DNA of 64,000 nucleotides from Microvirga massiliensis (GCF_001006805.1 NZ_LN811351.1:64883-128882); one strand, 5' to 3'. Shown: positions 9,640 to 18,287, counted from the first letter of the stretch. A program made the numbers and translations. Notes: generated by a model not told the origin, from the sequence alone.

Positions 9640-10949
9640 GCGAGCGGGCCGCAACAGTTCTCATTGTCGAGGACGATACGATCTTTGGCGGCGCGCTCGC
9701 TCAAAGATTGAAGCTCGAGGGATTCGACGTCGATTGGGCCCAAAACTGTGCGGAAGCGATCAGCGCGTTGAAGCGACAGCGCCCTGACTTCGTGCTGTCG
9801 GACATCGTCCTTCCCGACGGCTCCGGCGAGGATCTCTATCGGAGATCGCAGATCTACCTAGGGGAAACGCCCATCCTGTTCGCAACGGCGTTCGGAGAGA
9901 TCGATCAGGCCGTGCGGTTGGTGAAGGCCGGGGCGGACGACTACCTGACCAAGCCTTATGACGTCGACGATCTGGTCGAACGCATTCGCGCCCGTGTCGC
10001 GCACAGGGCGGAACGAGCGAGTGGACCGGGAGCGGTGGAGTTCGCGCTGTCGCCGACCACCGAGGTGATCGCCGAGCAGTTGCGTCGCGTTGCCGACACC
10101 GATCTCCCGGTGCTGATCACGGGCGAGACGGGCACGGGGAAGGAGGTTGCTGCGCGCTACCTGCACGGATCCTCACCCCATTCGGCCGGACCATTCGTGG
10201 CAGTCAATTGCGGCGCCATCCCTCGCGAGCTTCTGGAGAGTCAGTTCTTCGGCCATGAACGCGGAGCGTTCACCGGCGCAGCGCAAGCGCATGTCGGTTA
10301 TTTCGAGGAGGCAAGAGGTGGCACGTTGTTCCTCGATGAGATCGGCGAGTTGGACACAAGGCTTCAGGTGGCGCTGTTGCGGGTGCTTCAGGACGGGCGC
10401 TTCCGTCCGATCGGTTCGCGCAAGGAACACAGCTTTGCGGGCCGCATCGTGGCCGCAACTAATGCGGAACTCGACCGGATGCGGGCGGAACGCAAGTTCC
10501 GCGATGATCTATACTACCGACTCTCGGTTGTGGAGGTCAGGATGCCGCCGCTGCGCGAGCGGATGGACGAAGTGGAGCCGCTCGCGATGCGGCTGCTGCA
10601 TGAGGCTGCCGCTCGCCGAGGACGAACGGCGCAAAAGCTCTCGCCGGAGGCGCGGGCCGCGCTGCTGCATCATGACTGGCCGGGCAATGTCCGGGAGCTG
10701 CGCAATCGCCTGGAGCGGGCCAGCGTGCTCGCCCGTGCCGATATCTTGGAACCGGGTGACATCTTCCCGGAGATGACCCTGGACGAGCTGTCTGCCGAGA
10801 CGCTGGCGGACGTGAGAAGGCAAGCCGAGGCCGAGCAGATCGAGCGGGCATTGGCGCTCTCGCAGGGCCGGGTCGGTGACGCGGCCAAACGACTGGGAAT
10901 CTCGCGAACGACCCTGTGGAAGCGCAGGGCAAGGCGTGGAGACCAGTAG
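9636..10949 (+). CDS. NtrC-family sigma54-dependent response regulator
   Basis: A 437-residue regulator with three domains. The receiver (1-120) has phospho-acceptor D56 in LSDIVLPDGSG and a conserved Lys in TKPYD. The AAA+ domain (about 135-370) has Walker A GETGTGKE, the sigma54-contacting GAFTGA loop at 210-215 and Walker B GGTLFLDEIGEL. A Fis-type helix-turn-helix closes the protein (RVGDAAKRLGISRTTLWKRR). With the intact GAFTGA loop it should activate sigma54 promoters. A sigma54-like promoter and paired palindromes lie ahead of mnhA, which suggests that it controls its own operon. Confidence 0.92.
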   Translation: MSERAATVLIVEDDTIFGGALAQRLKLEGFDVDWAQNCAEAISALKRQRPDFVLSDIVLPDGSGEDLYRRSQIYLGETPILFATAFGEIDQAVRLVKAGADDYLTKPYDVDDLVERIRARVAHRAERASGPGAVEFALSPTTEVIAEQLRRVADTDLPVLITGETGTGKEVAARYLHGSSPHSAGPFVAVNCGAIPRELLESQFFGHERGAFTGAAQAHVGYFEEARGGTLFLDEIGELDTRLQVALLRVLQDGRFRPIGSRKEHSFAGRIVAATNAELDRMRAERKFRDDLYYRLSVVEVRMPPLRERMDEVEPLAMRLLHEAAARRGRTAQKLSPEARAALLHHDWPGNVRELRNRLERASVLARADILEPGDIFPEMTLDELSAETLADVRRQAEAEQIERALALSQGRVGDAAKRLGISRTTLWKRRARRGDQ

Positions 10950-11136
10950 GCAGTGCTGGAAGTTCGCCGCAGGAGACCGGATCTGAAGCAGCTCTTTCTC
11001 GGTGTTGGCCGCAGCCCCGAGGCGCACGATCAGCTTTTCCCGAATTCCGGGCGTGCGGCGGGTGTGCATGACAAAGCATGCTCGTCCACGTTCAGACTCC
11101 GCAGAGCTTCCTTGGATTTGATGGTGTGAGGGTGCC

Positions 11137-11550
11137 GTGGGCCGTTATCGCTTCCACAACCCGGATCGTAGGTCCGCTTATTCCGACGAGAGGGGGCGTC
11201 CTTCGTTGAACCAAACGACAGACCCCGAGGAGATACGGGCTCCGGCTTCGGCACCGGAATGCGAGCACGACCCGCTGCGCTTGAGCCCCGGGATGCTGCG
11301 CCTCTTGAGGGAGGCCTCCGAGCACTGCGAGGGGCAGGTCAGGATCATCCGCGCGCGGCAGGGGAGTTGGCCCGACGAACTCCGCCTTTTGCGCAAGCTC
11401 GAGAGCGGGGGCTATCTCGAGTTGCTGGCCACCCGCGACGAGCCCCACGAGGGGAGGGTGACCGCAACCTATGCCATTACCGTCAAGGGCCGGAAGGCGG
11501 TGGCCTTCTGCCATGAGGAGAGCGGTCCCAAGAAAGCTGATGCCCGATAG
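11137..11550 (+). CDS. Hypothetical protein, possible winged-helix fold
   Basis: Up to 137 residues from a GTG at 11137. A TTG at 11206 preceded by AGAGGGGG is an equally good start and gives 114 residues. The middle (LSPGMLRLLREASEHCEG) and end (ELRLLRKLESGGYLELLA, then YAITVKGRKAVAFC) look like a helix-turn-helix with a beta wing: a helical part, a gap and a KGRKA wing strand, as in small winged-helix proteins. No family was recognised. It is followed after 13 bases by the convergent zinc-binding-protein gene. Confidence 0.6.
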   Translation: MGRYRFHNPDRRSAYSDERGRPSLNQTTDPEEIRAPASAPECEHDPLRLSPGMLRLLREASEHCEGQVRIIRARQGSWPDELRLLRKLESGGYLELLATRDEPHEGRVTATYAITVKGRKAVAFCHEESGPKKADAR

Positions 11551-11563
11551 ATGACTTTAAGGC

Positions 11564-12496
11564 TCAGGAAGCGAGCGCCTGGGCGATCGCCCGGATATTG
11601 TGGCGAATCATGTCGATATAGGTCGGTGCCGGCCCGCCGGGCTCCGACAGAGCATCCGAATAAAGCCTCTCGCCGATTTTCGCGCCGGTCTCGTCCGCGA
11701 TCCGCGCAATGAGCCGCCGGTCCGAGATGTTCTCCACGAAGACCGCGCCGATCTTCTCGCGGCGGATCTGCTGGATAATCCGGGCGACGTCCCTGGCGGA
11801 GGCTTCCGATTCCGTCGAGACGCCCTGCGGCGAGACGAAATCGAGCCCGTAGGCGTTCTCGAAATAGGCGAAGGCTTCGTGGGAGGTGATGATGCGTCGC
11901 CGATCGGCGGGAATCGCGGCAATCGTCGTCCGGACTTCAGCATCGAGCGCGTCGAGTTCGTCGAGATAGCGTTCGGCATTTGCCTCGAAGACGGGCCGGC
12001 TCTCGGGATCGGCAGTTGCGAGCGCGTCACGGATGTTCGCGACGTAGATCTTCGCATTGCTGACGTCCTGCCACGCGTGTGGATCGATGCTCGCCTGCCC
12101 GTGGCCATGTCGATGTCCGTGAACATGACCGCTCGATAGAGTTTTCACCCTGGCCGCGGCATCGACTATTCTAGCCTTCGTTCCCGAAGCCGTGACGAGC
12201 CGGCTGATCCAACCCTCGAAGCCCAAGCCGTTCGTAATGACGACATTCGCCTCCGCGAGCTGACGCCCATCGGCCGGTGTCGGAGAGTAGACGTGAGCAT
12301 CCCCGTTCGGCCCCACGAGGGTGACGAGGTCGATCCGATCGCCCCCGACCTTCCGGACGAAGTCTCCGAGAATCGAGAACGTCGCCACGACCTTGAGGCG
12401 GCTCGGCTGGGCTGACGCCGGGAGAGCCACAACGGCCGCCAGGGTGGTCAGTAGTAACGTTACAACGTTGCGTTTCCCGCTCATATGGTATCTCAC
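11564..12496 (-). CDS. aztC: Zinc ABC transporter substrate-binding protein (AztC/ZnuA type)
   Basis: Periplasmic cluster A-I metal-binding protein of 310 residues. A Sec signal peptide (TLLLTTLAAVVALPASAQP) is followed by the TroA fold. Metal ligands visible are His in NGDAHVYSPTP, His in IDPHAWQD, His in ITSHEAFAYF and Asp in RLYSDALSEPGG. A His/His/His/Asp set favours zinc over manganese, whose receptors usually have Glu at the third position. A His-rich loop (HVHGHRHGHG) lies between the first two ligands, as in zinc receptors. It is the last gene of the operon, 12 bases after the permease. A second ATG at 12484 is possible. Assignment to AztC rather than ZnuA is from memory of the family. 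Confidence 0.88.
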   Translation of the reverse strand: MRYHMSGKRNVVTLLLTTLAAVVALPASAQPSRLKVVATFSILGDFVRKVGGDRIDLVTLVGPNGDAHVYSPTPADGRQLAEANVVITNGLGFEGWISRLVTASGTKARIVDAAARVKTLSSGHVHGHRHGHGQASIDPHAWQDVSNAKIYVANIRDALATADPESRPVFEANAERYLDELDALDAEVRTTIAAIPADRRRIITSHEAFAYFENAYGLDFVSPQGVSTESEASARDVARIIQQIRREKIGAVFVENISDRRLIARIADETGAKIGERLYSDALSEPGGPAPTYIDMIRHNIRAIAQALAS

Positions 12497-12508
12497 TGAC
12501 GGCCAGGT

Positions 12509-13375
12509 TCAGGCTTCGAGGTGTTTGCGCGGCCGCAGGAGCCAAAGCAATCCACCTGCCGGGCCGATGATCAGCGACAGGATATAGATCCCGCCGGCGG
12601 TCAGGATGATGGCCGGTCCGGCGGGCAGCTCGAAGTGATAGGACAGGAGGAGGCCGACGAGGCCGGACACGAGGCCTGCCCCGACCGCTACGATCATCAT
12701 GATGGTGATATCGGCGCTCCAGAAGCGGGCAGCGATTGCGGGCAGCATCATGAGCCCAACGGCCAAGAGCGTCCCGAGGGCATGGAAGCCGGCAACGAGG
12801 TTCAGGACCACGAGACCGAGGAACAGGAGATGGGTCGGAGGCCCGGCCCGGCTGACGGAGCGCAGAAAGGTCGGGTCGACGCATTCGAGGACCAGCGGCC
12901 GGTAGACCAGTGCAAGCGCGAGGAGCGTGACGGTCGCGACGCCTGCCAGGAGGAGAAGGGCGGCATCGTCGAGGGCCAGGACGGTTCCGAACAAGACGTG
13001 CAGGAGGTCGATATTCGAGCCTCGGACCGAGATGACGGTGACCCCGAGCGCAAGCGAGAGGAGATAGAAGGCGGCAAGAGATGCATCCTCCTTCAGGCTC
13101 GTGAGGCGCGCCACGAGCCCCGCGGCAACCGCAACGACGATGCCTGCGACGAGACCGCCGAGCGTCATCGCGGGCAGCGACAGCCCGGCCACGAGGTAGC
13201 CGAGTGCTGCCCCAGGGAGAATCGCATGGGCGATCGCATCGCCGGTCAGGCTCATCCGGCGCAGCATCAGGAAAATGCCGACGGGACCGCTCCCGAGGGC
13301 TATCGCCACGACTCCGACGAGCGCCCGCTGCATGAAGTCGAATTCGGCGAAAGGCGCGATGAAGGTGTCGTACAT
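12509..13375 (-). CDS. aztB: Zinc ABC transporter permease (AztB type)
   Basis: Inner-membrane permease of the ABC-3 family, 288 residues with eight or nine helices. It has the family region RRMSLTGDAIAHAILPGAAL near the N-terminus and ALGTLLAVGLMMLPAIAARF near the C-terminus, typical of Zn/Mn permeases. It sits between the ATPase and binding-protein genes on the same strand, so it forms the channel of the importer. The overall sequence resembles AztB proteins of alphaproteobacteria. Confidence 0.9.
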   Translation of the reverse strand: MYDTFIAPFAEFDFMQRALVGVVAIALGSGPVGIFLMLRRMSLTGDAIAHAILPGAALGYLVAGLSLPAMTLGGLVAGIVVAVAAGLVARLTSLKEDASLAAFYLLSLALGVTVISVRGSNIDLLHVLFGTVLALDDAALLLLAGVATVTLLALALVYRPLVLECVDPTFLRSVSRAGPPTHLLFLGLVVLNLVAGFHALGTLLAVGLMMLPAIAARFWSADITIMMIVAVGAGLVSGLVGLLLSYHFELPAGPAIILTAGGIYILSLIIGPAGGLLWLLRPRKHLEA

Positions 13376-13447
13376 GTCTCAGCCTGAGCGCAGGGCCGCT
13401 CTGCGGGATCTCTATCGAGGACGGGTGGCTGGTCCGTTCGCGCCCGA

Positions 13448-14188
13448 TCAGGTCCCTGTGCGGGCACAAGGCTCCGCCTGCGGATCATGGGCCTCGATCA
13501 TGCGACGGGCCCGCAGGAGGTTGCGGGAATTGAGGACCGTCCCGGTCTCGCCCCAGGCGATCGGTTCCCGGGCAATCAGCAGGGTTTCCGGGAACACCTG
13601 CTTCACGAGTTCGAGGTCGTGGAGCACCGCGACGACGGTGCGCGCTTCCCGGTGCCAGCGTCTCAGGAGATCGAGAAGATCCGCCGTAGTCTTGGCGTCG
13701 ATCGCCGTGAACGGCTCGTCGAGCAGGATGATCTCGGCATCCTGCAGGAGCAGCCGGGCGAACAGGGCGCGCTGCATCTGCCCCCCCGAGAGGGTGCCGA
13801 TCGGGCGCCCTTCGAAGCCGGTCAGGCCGACGGCAGCAATGGCCTCTTCGATCCGGGCGTGATCCCGGCGCTGCACCCTTCCGAACAATCCCGTATGGGA
13901 CCACAGGCCCATGGCGACGAGGTCGTAGACAGGGAGCGGAAAGCTGCGGTCGAGATCGGCGATCTGCGGCAGATAGGCGATCCGCGATCCAGAAACCTCG
14001 ATACAGCCCTCGTGTGGCTGCAAGGTCCCAACGATTCCGCGCAGGAGCGTCGACTTGCCGGCGCCATTCGGACCGACGATGGCGAGCAGGCCGCCGGACG
14101 GGACTTCCCCCACGAGGTGGTGCACGGCAGGATGGCGCCCATAGCCGAGCGTGACGTTGTCGAACCGGATCGCCGTGGTCATCGTCAT
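13448..14188 (-). CDS. aztA: Zinc ABC transporter ATP-binding protein (AztA type)
   Basis: Cytoplasmic ATPase of 246 residues. It shows Walker A GPNGAGKSTLLRG, signature LSGGQMQRALFARLL, Walker B EIILLDEPFTAID and the H-loop His in AVLHDLE. The start at 14188 is chosen because its ATG overlaps the stop of the upstream 50-codon gene (TGATG), giving translational coupling; the open frame would extend to 14218. It drives import through AztB. The gap of 72 bases to aztB holds no separate gene. Confidence 0.92.
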   Translation of the reverse strand: MTMTTAIRFDNVTLGYGRHPAVHHLVGEVPSGGLLAIVGPNGAGKSTLLRGIVGTLQPHEGCIEVSGSRIAYLPQIADLDRSFPLPVYDLVAMGLWSHTGLFGRVQRRDHARIEEAIAAVGLTGFEGRPIGTLSGGQMQRALFARLLLQDAEIILLDEPFTAIDAKTTADLLDLLRRWHREARTVVAVLHDLELVKQVFPETLLIAREPIAWGETGTVLNSRNLLRARRMIEAHDPQAEPCARTGT

Positions 14189-14340
14189 CAGGCCATCACG
14201 AGAAAAACGAGGGCCCACAGAGCCGCGAGCAGCACTCCGGCGCCGACGAACCGCTGTGCTGCGGAAAGACGCAGCAGCGAGAGCGTCGGCACCGACGCAA
14301 TCGCGTGCCGGACTTGGCCGTGGCGATGTTCATGGCTCAT
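14188..14340 (-). CDS. His-rich single-helix small membrane protein of the zinc operon
   Basis: A 50-codon gene just upstream of aztA whose TGA overlaps the aztA ATG by one base. The product starts MSHEHRHGQVRHA, with four His in the first twelve residues, and ends in one hydrophobic helix (about 29-49: RFVGAGVLLAALWALVFLVM). A metal-binding N-terminus plus a membrane anchor in a zinc import operon suggests a metal-capture or regulatory micropeptide. No family is known to me. Coupling to aztA and the hydrophobic pattern argue that it is real. Confidence 0.7.
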   Translation of the reverse strand: MSHEHRHGQVRHAIASVPTLSLLRLSAAQRFVGAGVLLAALWALVFLVMA

Positions 14341-14403
14341 GACCCTTCATAGTCCCTGCGCGATGCGCTTTCCAGAGGTCTGCCGCCTGACGACGGCCAA
14401 AGT

Positions 14404-14430
14404 GGGAGCATCATCAAGAACCATGCTCCC
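14404..14430. repeat. Inverted repeat upstream of the zinc operon
   Basis: Perfect eight-base arms GGGAGCAT (14404-14411) and ATGCTCCC (14423-14430) enclose an 11-base loop. The site lies 64 bases upstream of the first zinc-operon codon and downstream of tarD, which runs on the same strand. It could be a tarD terminator or an operator of the zinc genes. A second imperfect hairpin with arms GTCTCTC/GAGAGAC lies at 14453-14484. Neither matches a Zur box that I can recognise. Confidence 0.4.
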
Positions 14431-14597
14431 GCCGGATGCGCCTTGCCGTGACGTCTCTCACATCCCGTGAGGTGAGGGAGAGACGCCGAGGGAGCGCCGG
14501 ATGATATAGGACAGTAGTAAAATCAATGCGATACGCCGACTGTCTTGTCGCTGGAACGGGTGAAGCCCACGGCGTGTGTGGCGCCGCAGGTACGGTC

Positions 14598-15761
14598 TCA
14601 TTCAGCGAGCTGCCGCATGACCTTGATGAGGTCCGATTTCCCCTCGAACCCAATGCCCGGAAGGTCGGGCATGACAATGTGGCCGCCCTCGACGCGCACG
14701 CTGTCCGGGAAGCCGCCATAGGGCTGGAATAGGTCAGGATAGCTCTCGTTGCCGCCGAGCCCAAGGCCGGCAGCGATGTTGAGCGACATCTGGTGCCCTC
14801 CATGGGGGATGCAGCGGCTCGGGGACCAGCCGAACTGCGCCAGTACGTCGAGAGTGCGGAGGTATTCCACCAAGCCGTAGGACAGGGCGCAGTCGAACTG
14901 CAGCCAGTCCCGGTCCGGGCGCATCCCGCCGTAGCGAAGCAGGTTGCGGGCGTCCTGGTGCGAGAACAGGTTTTCGCCCGTAGCCATCGGGCCCGGATAG
15001 AACTCCGACAGAGCCGCCTGGAGCGCGTGGTCGAGGGGATCGCCGGCCTCCTCGTACCAGAACAGAGGGTAGTCGCGGAGCATCTTGGCATAGGCAATGC
15101 CGGTCTCAAGATCGAAACGCCCGTTGGCATCGACCGCGAGTTGCGCGTCCGAGCCGATCTCGGCGAGCACTGCCTCGATGCGGCGCCGGTCCTCCGCGAT
15201 GGGCGCGCCGCCGATCTTCATCTTCACAACAGTGTAGCCCCGGTCGAGGTAGCCGCGCATCTCGGCCCGGAGCGCCGCATCGTCCTTGCCGGGATAGTAG
15301 TAGCCGCCAGCCGCATAAACGAAGACCTTCGGGTTGGCCTCGCGGCCTTTGCGTTCGGCCAGGAGGCGGAAGAGCGGCTTGCCGGCGATCTTCGCCACCG
15401 CGTCCCACACCGCCATGTCGAGCGTTCCAACTGCTACCGAGCGCTCGCCGTGGCCGCCGGGCTTTTCGTTCGTCATCATCGCGGCCCAGATCTTGTGCGG
15501 GTCGAGATTGTCGGCGTTCTCGTCGAGGAGGCTCTCCGGAGGGGCTTCGAGGATGCGGTCGCGGAAGCGCTCGTGGATAAGACCGCCCTGGCCGTATCGG
15601 CCGTTGGAGTTGAAGCCGTAGCCGACGACGCGCCGTCCGTCACGCACCACGTCGGTGACAACGGCGACGAGGCTCGTGGTCATCTTCGAAAAGTCGATAT
15701 AGGCATTGCGGATCGGCGAGGCGATCGGTTGCGTGATCTCGCGAACGTCGATGATGCGCAT
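14598..15761 (-). CDS. tarD: D(-)-tartrate dehydratase
   Basis: Enolase-superfamily enzyme of 387 residues that dehydrates D-tartrate to oxaloacetate with Mg2+. It is nearly identical in motif layout to the characterised Bradyrhizobium enzyme: NEKPGGHGERSVAVGTLDMA, the catalytic Lys pair in VVKMKIGG, metal ligands in VDANGRFD, WYEEAGDP and MATGENLF, and the catalytic His in CIPHGGHQMSLNIA. The gene is transcribed away from a LysR-type regulator, so D-tartrate or a related acid sugar is the likely inducer. No transporter is adjacent. Confidence 0.92.
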   Translation of the reverse strand: MRIIDVREITQPIASPIRNAYIDFSKMTTSLVAVVTDVVRDGRRVVGYGFNSNGRYGQGGLIHERFRDRILEAPPESLLDENADNLDPHKIWAAMMTNEKPGGHGERSVAVGTLDMAVWDAVAKIAGKPLFRLLAERKGREANPKVFVYAAGGYYYPGKDDAALRAEMRGYLDRGYTVVKMKIGGAPIAEDRRRIEAVLAEIGSDAQLAVDANGRFDLETGIAYAKMLRDYPLFWYEEAGDPLDHALQAALSEFYPGPMATGENLFSHQDARNLLRYGGMRPDRDWLQFDCALSYGLVEYLRTLDVLAQFGWSPSRCIPHGGHQMSLNIAAGLGLGGNESYPDLFQPYGGFPDSVRVEGGHIVMPDLPGIGFEGKSDLIKVMRQLAE

Positions 15762-15815
15762 AGGCGTCTCCCAGGAATGTGAGCCATGGGTCGCTTAGAT
15801 CTGGACGGTGCAATT

Positions 15816-15827
15816 TGGCTAATGCCA
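15816..15827. promoter_or_regulatory. Candidate LysR-type operator between tarD and its regulator
   Basis: The element TGGC-TAAT-GCCA is an inverted repeat in the 100-bp divergent gap. With the preceding T it also fits the T-N11-A core of LysR-type binding sites. It lies 46 bases before the regulator start and 55 before tarD. Binding is inferred from position only. Confidence 0.35.
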
Positions 15828-15861
15828 TGTTCGGATCCCCTTATGCGCGGGCGGCATCACC

Positions 15862-16770
15862 ATGGATCTGGACTGGCTCAGGGATTTTCTGGCGCTGGCG
15901 GACGAGAAAAGCTTCTCGCGCGCTGCGGATGCTCGTCACGTCACTCAGCCCGCTTTCAGCCGGCGCATTCGCGCTTTGGAGGATTGGATGGGGACATCGC
16001 TCTTCCAGCGGACCGCGCAGGGAGCGACCCTCACGCCCGCGGGGGCCCATTTCCGACCGCTCGCCGAAGAGCTGCTGCGCGCCCTGCGACGAGCGCAGCG
16101 GGAAACGAGGGCGGTCGGCACACGCGAAACGGCGTCCCTGTCGATTGCGGCGACGCATGCGCTCTCCTTCACCTTCTTTCCCGGCTGGATTCGTAAGCAC
16201 ATCCGGCTCGAAGCATTCGGCACGCTCAACCTGATCTCGGACAGCATGGAGGCGTGCGAAGAGGTCATGCTCGCCGGTGAGGTCGATTTCCTGCTTTGCC
16301 ACTATCACACAGGCGCGCCGACGCGTTTCGATCCCGACCGGTTTCAGAGCATTGCGGTGGGATCTGACACGCTCGTCCCAGTCAGCGCGCCCGATGCAGA
16401 AGGTCATCCCGTGTGGCCGCTCGTCACCGATCGCGAGAGACGGACGCGGCTGCTTGCTTATAGCCAAGCCTCGGGGCTCGGCCGGATCTTGGCCGCGCAT
16501 CAAGTCGCAGGGGGCGAAGCCCCCGGCCTGGAAACCGTCTTCACATCCCATCATGCGGCGACGCTGATGAGCATGGCGCGGGAGGGTCACGGCGTCACGT
16601 GGTTGCCGCGAACGTTGATCGAAGACGATTTGGCATGCGCCCGCTTGGTCCGTGCCGGACCGGAACGCGCCGCCATAGAGGTTGAGATCAGGCTCTTCCG
16701 ATCAAACGATGCGCAAAGTTCTGCCGCAAACGAACTGTGGACCCTCCTGGTCGGGTCCGCTGGTCTGTGA
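15862..16770 (+). CDS. LysR-family transcriptional regulator
   Basis: A 302-residue regulator with an N-terminal winged helix (residues 1-60: FLALADEKSFSRAADARHV, TQPAFSRRIRALEDWMG) and a periplasmic-binding-like effector domain. It is divergent from tarD, the usual arrangement for a LysR protein and its target. The target and an acid-sugar ligand are inferred. The C-terminal effector domain is complete (LVRAGPERAAIEVEIRLF near the end). Confidence 0.88.
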   Translation: MDLDWLRDFLALADEKSFSRAADARHVTQPAFSRRIRALEDWMGTSLFQRTAQGATLTPAGAHFRPLAEELLRALRRAQRETRAVGTRETASLSIAATHALSFTFFPGWIRKHIRLEAFGTLNLISDSMEACEEVMLAGEVDFLLCHYHTGAPTRFDPDRFQSIAVGSDTLVPVSAPDAEGHPVWPLVTDRERRTRLLAYSQASGLGRILAAHQVAGGEAPGLETVFTSHHAATLMSMAREGHGVTWLPRTLIEDDLACARLVRAGPERAAIEVEIRLFRSNDAQSSAANELWTLLVGSAGL

Positions 16771-16810
16771 CGGCCTTAATAGCCGCTCTGAGGGAGATTG
16801 TCGGGCTCTC

Positions 16811-16839
16811 TTGACCTGCACGACCCGATCACGCAACTT
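16811..16839 (+). promoter_or_regulatory. Possible sigma70-type promoter of the thi operon
   Basis: TTGACC at 16811-16816 is a good -35 box. A weak -10 (CAACTT, 16834-16839) follows after 17 bases. Transcription would start near 16847, about ten bases before the riboswitch. The -10 match is poor. Confidence 0.35.
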
Positions 16840-16854
16840 GATCCTGTTCCAGGG

Positions 16855-16960
16855 AGATCCCCGACAAGGGGCTGAGAAACCGCTGGGCTCGACGGGCTGG
16901 ACCGTCCGGCAGCGCGGAAATCCTTCGAACCTGATCCGGTTTGCACCGGCGTAGGGATTG
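16855..16960 (+). ncRNA. TPP riboswitch (THI element)
   Basis: The leader of thiO contains the conserved thi-box parts. The P1 arms ATCCC (16857-16861) and GGGAT (16954-16958) enclose the CTGAGA pyrimidine-sensing loop at 16872-16877, then ACCTGAT (16929-16935) and the CCGG/CCGG stem (16936-16949) followed by CGTAGGGA. Downstream, GATCTCC (17005-17011) can pair with GGAGGTC (17024-17030), which covers the thiO ribosome site. The expression platform therefore probably blocks translation when TPP is bound. No terminator with a U run is present. Confidence 0.93.
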
Positions 16961-17033
16961 GACCGAGGCGCAGGCCTCCCGCGGTTCACAGAGCCGGGAA
17001 CTCCGATCTCCCGCCGAACCCGTGGAGGTCTGA

Positions 17034-18287
17034 ATGCCATTCCCGACACTCCAAACCCTGTCCATCGGCGAGCGCCTAAGGCCGCCGAGAGTGACCGGCC
17101 TTGCGGATTCCAGCGAGGCGAAGCCCGTCCCCGCGAGCGCCGACGTTGCTGTCGTCGGGGCCGGCCTTATCGGGCTGTCCATCGCATGGCGTCTTGCTCG
17201 CTGCGGCTTGGCGGTGGCGGTTTTCGATCGCGGCACGGCCGGCGACGGAGCGAGCTTCGCCGCGACGGGGATGCTCGCAGCAGCCGCCGAACTCGAGCCC
17301 GGGGGCGAGGATCTTCTGGCCCTCTGCCTCGAAAGCCAGCGGTTATGGCCCACATTCCGGGACGATCTCGAGGCCGCCTCCGGAATCCCGATCGACTATC
17401 GCGACGAGGGAACGCTTCTCGTGGCTCTCGGCCGTGAGGAGGTCGAGCGGCTGCGGTTCCGGCACGACCTGCAGTCCCGCGCGGGTCTGTCTGCTCGCTG
17501 GGTGAGCGGTCCGGAGGCACGCGCCATCGAACCGGGCCTGCGGCCGGCGGTCACGGCCGGGATCTTCTGCCCTGAGGATCATCAGGTCGATCCGAGATGC
17601 GTCATTCAGGCCCTTCGCCAGGCACTTCTGAAGAGCGGCGGAGATCTCGTCGAGAATGCATCCGCGGTGATCGATCAGGCAGGCGGACGGATCGCGGGTG
17701 TGCAGGTCGGCGACAACTTCTGCCGGGCGCCCGTCGTCGTGGTGGCGACCGGAGCCTGGACGGCCACCGATGATATCCTGCCGGCCGGACTGACGGTTCC
17801 GGTTCGTCCCCTCAAAGGGCAGGCGCTGGCGCTTCGCACGGATCCCCGGCTTCCGGCGCTGACGCACGTCGTCTGGACCGAGGACGTCCATCTCGCCCCG
17901 AAGGCCGATGGGCGCCTGATCGTCGGCGCGACCGTCGAGGAACGCGGCTTCGACGCAGCAGTGACGGCCGGAGGCCTCTACGCGCTCCTGGAGGGTGCAC
18001 GCCGGGCTCTGCCCTCGATCGAGGAGATGGAGGTGGAGGCCGTCTGGACGGGCTTCCGACCGACCTCGGACGACGATGCACCGATCATCGGTGCAACGCC
18101 ACTTGACGGCCTGCTGATCGCGACCGGTCATCACCGCAATGGCGTGCTGCTGGCCCCCATCACGGCGAAGGCCGTGGAGGAACTCGTCACGCGTGGCGAG
18201 GCTTCCGGAGCCGCGGCCGGCTTCGCACTCGATCGCTTCCCACCGGGAGGCTCAATTCAAGCCGAGAACCATGGAGGATTCCGATGA
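17034..18287 (+). CDS. thiO: Glycine oxidase ThiO
   Basis: FAD enzyme that oxidises glycine to iminoacetate (dehydroglycine) for the thiazole ring of thiamine. The 417 residues begin with an extra N-terminal stretch of about 35 residues, then the Rossmann motif VAVVGAGLIGLSIAWRLA. Typical ThiO segments follow, such as GDGASFAATGMLAAAAELEP, VRPLKGQALALR and ATGHHRNGVLLAP. GGAGG lies five bases before ATG. It is the first gene behind the TPP riboswitch and overlaps thiS by four bases. Confidence 0.93.
   Translation: MPFPTLQTLSIGERLRPPRVTGLADSSEAKPVPASADVAVVGAGLIGLSIAWRLARCGLAVAVFDRGTAGDGASFAATGMLAAAAELEPGGEDLLALCLESQRLWPTFRDDLEAASGIPIDYRDEGTLLVALGREEVERLRFRHDLQSRAGLSARWVSGPEARAIEPGLRPAVTAGIFCPEDHQVDPRCVIQALRQALLKSGGDLVENASAVIDQAGGRIAGVQVGDNFCRAPVVVVATGAWTATDDILPAGLTVPVRPLKGQALALRTDPRLPALTHVVWTEDVHLAPKADGRLIVGATVEERGFDAAVTAGGLYALLEGARRALPSIEEMEVEAVWTGFRPTSDDDAPIIGATPLDGLLIATGHHRNGVLLAPITAKAVEELVTRGEASGAAAGFALDRFPPGGSIQAENHGGFR

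Noticed and set aside
11110-11130. Short match to 49685-49700 (ATTTGATGGTGTGAG)
   Set aside because: Fifteen shared bases without further similarity; likely chance and not part of the dispersed repeat.
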